Source: Thermothelomyces thermophilus ATCC 42464
Lineage: Eukaryota; Ascomycota; Sordariomycetes; Sordariales; Chaetomiaceae
Reading direction: 5' to 3'
Assembly: GCF_000226095.1 (NCBI RefSeq)
Contig: NC_016472.1
Location: forward strand, 9,796,001 to 9,860,000
DNA: 64,000 bases
The notes under the pieces were generated by a model. The model had not been told where the DNA came from, did no database searches, and saw nothing but the letters and a program-made list of their open reading frames with translations. Made by a program: the position numbers and the translations under genes. This document shows, piece after piece, positions 59,590 through 64,000 of the stretch. Within the stretch, counting starts at the first letter, position 1, and the number at the start of each line of letters is the position of its first letter.

Positions 59590-61973
59590 TTCATGCTATT
59601 TCTATTGTGCTGTTATCTATAGTCGCTTGTCTTGCCGCCGTCGTCCAAAGATTGCGGCGATTTCCCATGTTTCTACCGGGAGGTCTCGATATAGTGGTCT
59701 CTTGCGCTAGTTCCTCCTATACTACGCTACCACTTGCCGCTACATGGGCGTTAATGGTTTCCGGGCCCCTCGAAGGGCCCTAACCCGTTTCCCAGGTCAG
59801 TGCTAACCTCTTCGGTTGTTCGGCTGATAGCGGCTTCATCGATCGTGCTCATTTCCGTAAGCCATTGGGTGCTTGCGGCTTCCCACCATTAGGTCCGTTC
59901 TACTTTCCGTCGTACGTGCTATAGCTTCATCTAAAGCTCTCGAATTCGTAATTTCTTTTCGTCTACGTGATAGAGGCAATCGTTGCTCCAGCACGAGTCC
60001 TATATATCCTATCCGGTTCCATAGTACCTAGGCTAGGCTCGTCTTGGAACTACCGTAACACTTTCTAAATTGCAGGCTTCGATCTTCTAGAGTAATTCGG
60101 CTACTCTATTTCCTACATCGTAGACCGATTCCATAGGGTACAAGCCTCTGTTCCTGTTTTCCTATCGGGTCGGCCAATGATTGTTTTCGTATTTGTCGCG
60201 GAAGTGATATCGGCATTCGTGTACTATACACTAGAACCAGGGCACTTACGCATATGCCTCGTATCGAGGGTATAGTCGCGTAGCGTCGCCTAGGAGGTAT
60301 TAGAATTCTTTCCCGAATCCCTCCCATTGTATGTAGGCCGTAGGTACTCCAGTACTAATATAGGAGTGTTTCTTCTAGTAGCTTTCCCACGTACGTTCGT
60401 CTTTTCCGCGGTTCGCGCGCATAAACTGGTATTCCGGGTTCCATACGTCATAGCTAAGTTACTAATCGTCAAGGTACTCGATATAGCTATCAGGTCTATT
60501 ATATATTACAGGCTATTCTCCTTTGATAGCTTCTACGATTTGTCGGAGTTCCCTCATTTCATCCCTCATTCTATCGCTCTGGTAGGCGAGTCGAATCAAG
60601 CGTCCATCCTATTCGCGTAGTTCCGTATTAAGTTAGAAAACTTTGTTACAGTACTATTCGATTCGTTCCTAGAGGAATAGAACATTAGGTCTAGGTCTTT
60701 CGATTCCTTAGGTGTCGGTTGTCTACAATCTATCCCGCCTCTACGTAACTATAAAACCCTACTACCTCAAGGCTAGGAGAATCGAAACTAGCGGTATATA
60801 TTCTCCTACCATGTCCCATTCTACAAGACCTGTCTCTAGGTCTATAGTGACCAGTTCGGAGTACGGTGCTTGTTCGTCTTCACCGTTGCCGTCGTATCCG
60901 AGACTGTCCGTGTCACTGCCCTTGTCTTCGTAGCTCGTAGCCGCTACTTCGATGACATCCTTGGTGGTTTTGTCGATAGTTGTAATTTCCTTTCTAGGGG
61001 TTGGTTTCCATTCTTTCTTCGGGCTCTGGCATTCTCGCTTATAGTACCCTTTCTTTCTACAGTTATAGTAGGTAACATTAGACTTGTCTTTGGTCGTCTT
61101 CTTCTAGTCCTGCTTCTACGTTACGTCTATATCTATGGCTCCGGGGTATATCCCGTACAAAGTACTGACGTACGCCCGCTTTTTCTTGTCGTTAGCCTTA
61201 ACTATGGTTCCGTTTATTCGACCTTGTTTCTACTGCTCTTGTATATAGAGTCGATCATCGATTCTAATGGCCTATACGATATATTCGTCTAGGGTTTCAG
61301 GCCGATTATACTTATATAGCTTGTCCTTAACCTTTTCCTTTAGGCCATTGTAAAACAATTGTATTAACGCCTCATTATTAAGCTAAGACTTGAGCATGTC
61401 CTATCTAAACTATACGGCATAGGAGGCTACTAACTTAGTCTGTCGGAGATTAGCAAGTCTTTCTTACGTATAAATCTTCTCGTCTTTGTCGCTAAAGACT
61501 TTCCGAAGCTCTTCTTCGAAACGGTCGTAAGATCGGAAGACTGCCTACGTAAACGCGTCTCGTTCGTCTTCGTCTTCCTTAATAAGATAGTCGTTCCATG
61601 TAGGCTTAAACTATCTAAGTACCTTGCCCTCTAGTCTTATAGCTACGTAGAGGACTTTGGCTTTATTATCCGGAAACTTGTTATCATTAAGCCAGAAGTA
61701 GGATCAGAGGTTTGTTAGGAATCCTACAAGATCCTCCTTGGTTCCTCCGTATTTGCCAGGTAGTTCGATCTTAATACGGCTTGCCTTGGCGGTCTCGAGT
61801 GCCTCGATTTTGGCATAGGCCTCGTTAACTAACTTCTGTAAGTACTTTTCACGATTCTCGAGTTCCTTGATTCGAGCTTAAGCAGCCTTGTCTCTCTGGT
61901 CTAACTCCTAGATCCGCTGCTAGAGTTGACCAAGCTAAGCGAGCAGCTATTCGGCCGTGACGTTGGTAGCCAT
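59577..61973 (-). pseudogene. R8 gag
   Basis: 2397 bp with the start ATG intact (complement of 61971-61973; MATNV). The order is coiled coil, capsid-like block, CCHC knuckle near 61065 and the long extension. The terminal stop is TAG at 59577-59579, overlapping the pol ATG by a -1 shift. Confidence 0.88.
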
Positions 61974-62039
61974 GTCGATGTCGAGGTCGAAGTCTCCTCC
62001 GTTCTGAACCATGACAGAACAAAGGGAGTAGTAACAACG

Positions 62040-62465
62040 TGTGACGAACCTAACTCAGACTTCTTCTAAAAGGGTCCAGACGGAGGTGGGTGAACGTGAC
62101 AAGTAGGCAGGTCGTCTAAGGGATTTGGTAAAGCCAAAGGGTTTATAACAACACTAGAGTTGTCTCTTATAGTAATCGGCAATGCTTAGTATGAGTACTG
62201 TGATTGTGATTGTTACCACTGGTGAACTCCTAGAGTCTACTATAACGAGTGACTATTTACATGTATATATACTCCTAGGATCACTAGCAGTCGTGGTGAT
62301 CATTTATACTGGCTTACCTGGCTCATATTGTGAGCTAGTGATCCTCTGTTAGGATCGTTTCTTGCCAAGCGTGATCCCGTCCTGATTGGTCTATCATTCC
62401 TTCGGCTTGATTGGCCCGTTTATGCCAGTGGCTCAGGCGGCATCTGTATGTATATTTCCGTGACA
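62040..62465 (-). repeat. R8 5' LTR (type B2, right copy)
   Basis: 426 bp, TGTGACGAACC...TTTCCGTGACA on the plus strand. The ends are the intact TG...CA form. The inner hairpin of the left copy is weakened here by transitions (GTGAGCTAG). Confidence 0.93.
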
Positions 62466-62470
62466 TACTA

Positions 62471-63859
62471 GGCAAGTCAAATCAAGTGTCTATCCTGTTC
62501 GCGTAGTTCCGTATTAAGCCGAAAAACTTCATTATAGTACTATTCGATTTGTTCCTAGAGAAATAGAACATTAGGTCCGGGTCTTTCGATTCTTTAGGTG
62601 TCGGTTGTCTATAATCTATCCTGCCTCTATATAACCGTAAAGCCCTACTGCCTTAAGGCTAGGAGAATCGAAACTAGTAGTATATATTTTCCTACTATAT
62701 CCTATTTGGCAAGACCTGTCTCTAGGTCTATAGTGACTAGTTCGGAGTTTAGTACTTATTCGTCTTTACTATTATTATCATGTCTAGGACTATCTATATC
62801 ATTGTCCTTATCTTTATAGCTTATAGCTGTTACTTCGATGATGTCTTTAGTAGTTTCGTCGATAGCTATAATTTCCTTTCTAGGGACTATCTTTTACTCT
62901 TTCTTTAGGCTTTGACATTCTTACTTATAGTACCCTTTCTTTCTATAGTTATAGTAGGTAACATTAGACTTGTCTTTGGTTGTCTTCTTCTAGTCTTGCT
63001 TCTACGCTATATCTATATCTATAGCTCTAGGATATGTCCTATACGAGGTACTAACATACGCTCGCTTTTTCTTGTTATTAGCCTTAACCGTGGTTCCGTT
63101 TATTCGACCTCGTTTCTGCTACTCTTGTATATAGAGTCGATTATTGATCCTAATAGCCTACACGATATATTTATCTAGAGTCTTAGGCCGATCGTACTTA
63201 TATAGCTCGTCTTTGACCTTTTCCTTTAAGCCGTTATAGAATAGTTATATTAATGCCTTATCGTTAAGCTAAGACTTAAGTATATCCTATTTAAACTATA
63301 TAGTATAGGAAGCTACTAACTTGGTCTATCAGAGATTAGCAAGTCTTTCTTATATATAAATCTTCTTGTCTTTATCACTAAAAACCTTTCGAAGCTCTTC
63401 TTCGAAATAGTTATAAGATCGGAAGACTACCTATATAAACGCGTCTCGGTTGTCTTCGTCTTCCTTAGTGAGGTAGTCGTTCTATATAGGCTTAAACCAT
63501 CTAAGTACCTTGCCCTTTAGTCTCGTAGCTATATAGAGGACTTTAGCTTTATTATCTAGAAACTTGTCGTCATTAAGCCGGAAGTAGGATTAGAGATTTG
63601 TTAATAATCTTACAAGATCCTCCTTAGTTCCTCTATATTTGCTAGGTAGTTTGATCTTAATACGCTTCGCTTTGGCGGTCTTAAGCGTCTCGATTTTGGC
63701 GTAGGCCTTGTTAACTAACTTCTACAAGTACTTTTCGCGGTTCTCGAGTTCTTTAATTCGAGCTTAAGCAGCCTTGTCTCTCTAGTCCAACTCCTAGATC
63801 TGCTACTAGAGTTAACCAAGCTAAGTAAGTAGCTATTTGGCCGTAACATTAGTAGCCAT
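62471..63859 (-). pseudogene. R7 gag, 5' part
   Basis: Begins with an intact ATG (complement of 63857-63859) and covers about 463 codons: N-terminal coiled coil, capsid-like block, knuckle (near 62940), start of the extension. Confidence 0.86.
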
Positions 63860-63925
63860 GTTGATATCGAGGTCGAAGTTACCTCCATTCTAAACCATAA
63901 TAGAACAAAGGGAGTAGTAATAACG

Positions 63926-64000
63926 TGTAACGAACCTAACTTAGACTTCTTCTAAAAGGGTTTAGACAAAGGTAGATTGAGTAGGACAAGTAGGCAGGTC
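63926..64000 (-). repeat. R7 5' LTR (type C), cut by the window edge
   Basis: The first 75 bp on the plus strand (TGTAACGAACC...) of the right-hand LTR of R7, directly after the CGTTATTACTACTCCC-type sequence (complement) that adjoins every 5' LTR of this family. Confidence 0.85.

Larger units (their letters stand above)
54913..62465 (-). mobile_element. R8: complete, least degraded Ty3/gypsy element, in R7, minus orientation
   Basis: 7553 bp, two 426-bp LTRs, TACTA duplication (54908-54912, 62466-62470). It is visibly richer in GC than the other copies and keeps the longest open stretches, consistent with being the youngest insertion. gag 59577-61973, pol 56032-59589, aORF 55466-56126. Confidence 0.94.
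49208..64000 (-). mobile_element. R7: Ty3/gypsy element in R6, minus orientation, carrying R8; right end outside
   Basis: Left flank ATATA (49203-49207) matches the GTATATAGGAAAG context in R3 gag. The right LTR begins at 63926 and is cut by the window edge, so the second target copy cannot be seen. R8 occupies 54913-62465. Confidence 0.88.

Noticed and set aside
8180-64000. Centromere or telomere-proximal repeat
   Set aside because: Centromeres of filamentous ascomycetes can look like this (AT-rich, RIPed retroelement nests), but nothing here besides composition supports that. I see no telomeric TTAGGG array.

Overview
The window comes from a filamentous ascomycete (Pezizomycotina). The evidence is a fungal SFH1 gene with a short intron (GTACGT donor, CTAAC branch site), CT-rich gene leaders, and a repeat block carrying the signature of repeat-induced point mutation (RIP). 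Sordariomycetes is my best guess, but nothing here fixes the order. The window is two-faced. Positions 1-8179 are GC-rich, gene-bearing DNA. From 8180 to 64000 there is AT-rich, gene-free DNA made entirely of mobile elements whose reading frames are full of TAG/TAA.

Gene-bearing part. (1) SFH1, the SNF5-type subunit of the RSC chromatin remodeller, minus strand, two exons (810-2534 and 551-646). (2) A long intergenic region with an inverted repeat and a pyrimidine-rich leader. (3) A DraRnl/Rnl5-type RNA ligase, plus strand, 4263-6605. (4) The 3' part of an exonuclease-III/AP-endonuclease-type (EEP) nuclease, minus strand, 7075-8179, whose 5' end is cut off by a transposon.

Repeat part. A Fot1/pogo-type DNA transposon (8180-9817, plus) split the nuclease gene. 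Retroelement R1 then landed in its transposase. I could resolve eight Ty3/gypsy chromodomain elements, named R1-R8 from left to right, by matching LTR ends, 5-bp target-site duplications and rejoined reading frames. R1 (plus, from 9818) holds R2 (minus, 13089-28168, duplication GACAG), R4 (minus, 30416-45643, ATCGG/ATTAG) and R6 (plus, from 47104). R2 holds R3 (plus, 17987-25477, GTTAG). R4 holds R5 (minus, 32068-39673, TAGTT). R6 holds R7 (minus, from 49208), which holds R8 (minus, 54913-62465, TACTA). Counting the DNA transposon, R8 sits at the fifth level. R6, R7, R1, the DNA transposon and perhaps the missing 5' half of the nuclease gene continue past the right edge.

All eight elements share one plan in coding direction: LTR, long gag (798 codons), pol in the -1 frame (protease, reverse transcriptase, RNase H, integrase with GPY/F module and chromodomain), then a small antisense gene (aORF) convergent with pol, then LTR. 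The aORF encodes a cysteine-cluster plus coiled-coil protein and sits where env would be in a retrovirus. It comes in clearly different types that travel with different LTR upstream halves (called A, B1, B2, C here), while gag-pol stays nearly constant. The elements are dead: stops are almost all of the C-to-T/G-to-A kind, yet the gag length is exactly 2397 bp in the six elements where both ends can be read. R8, the innermost, is the least mutated.
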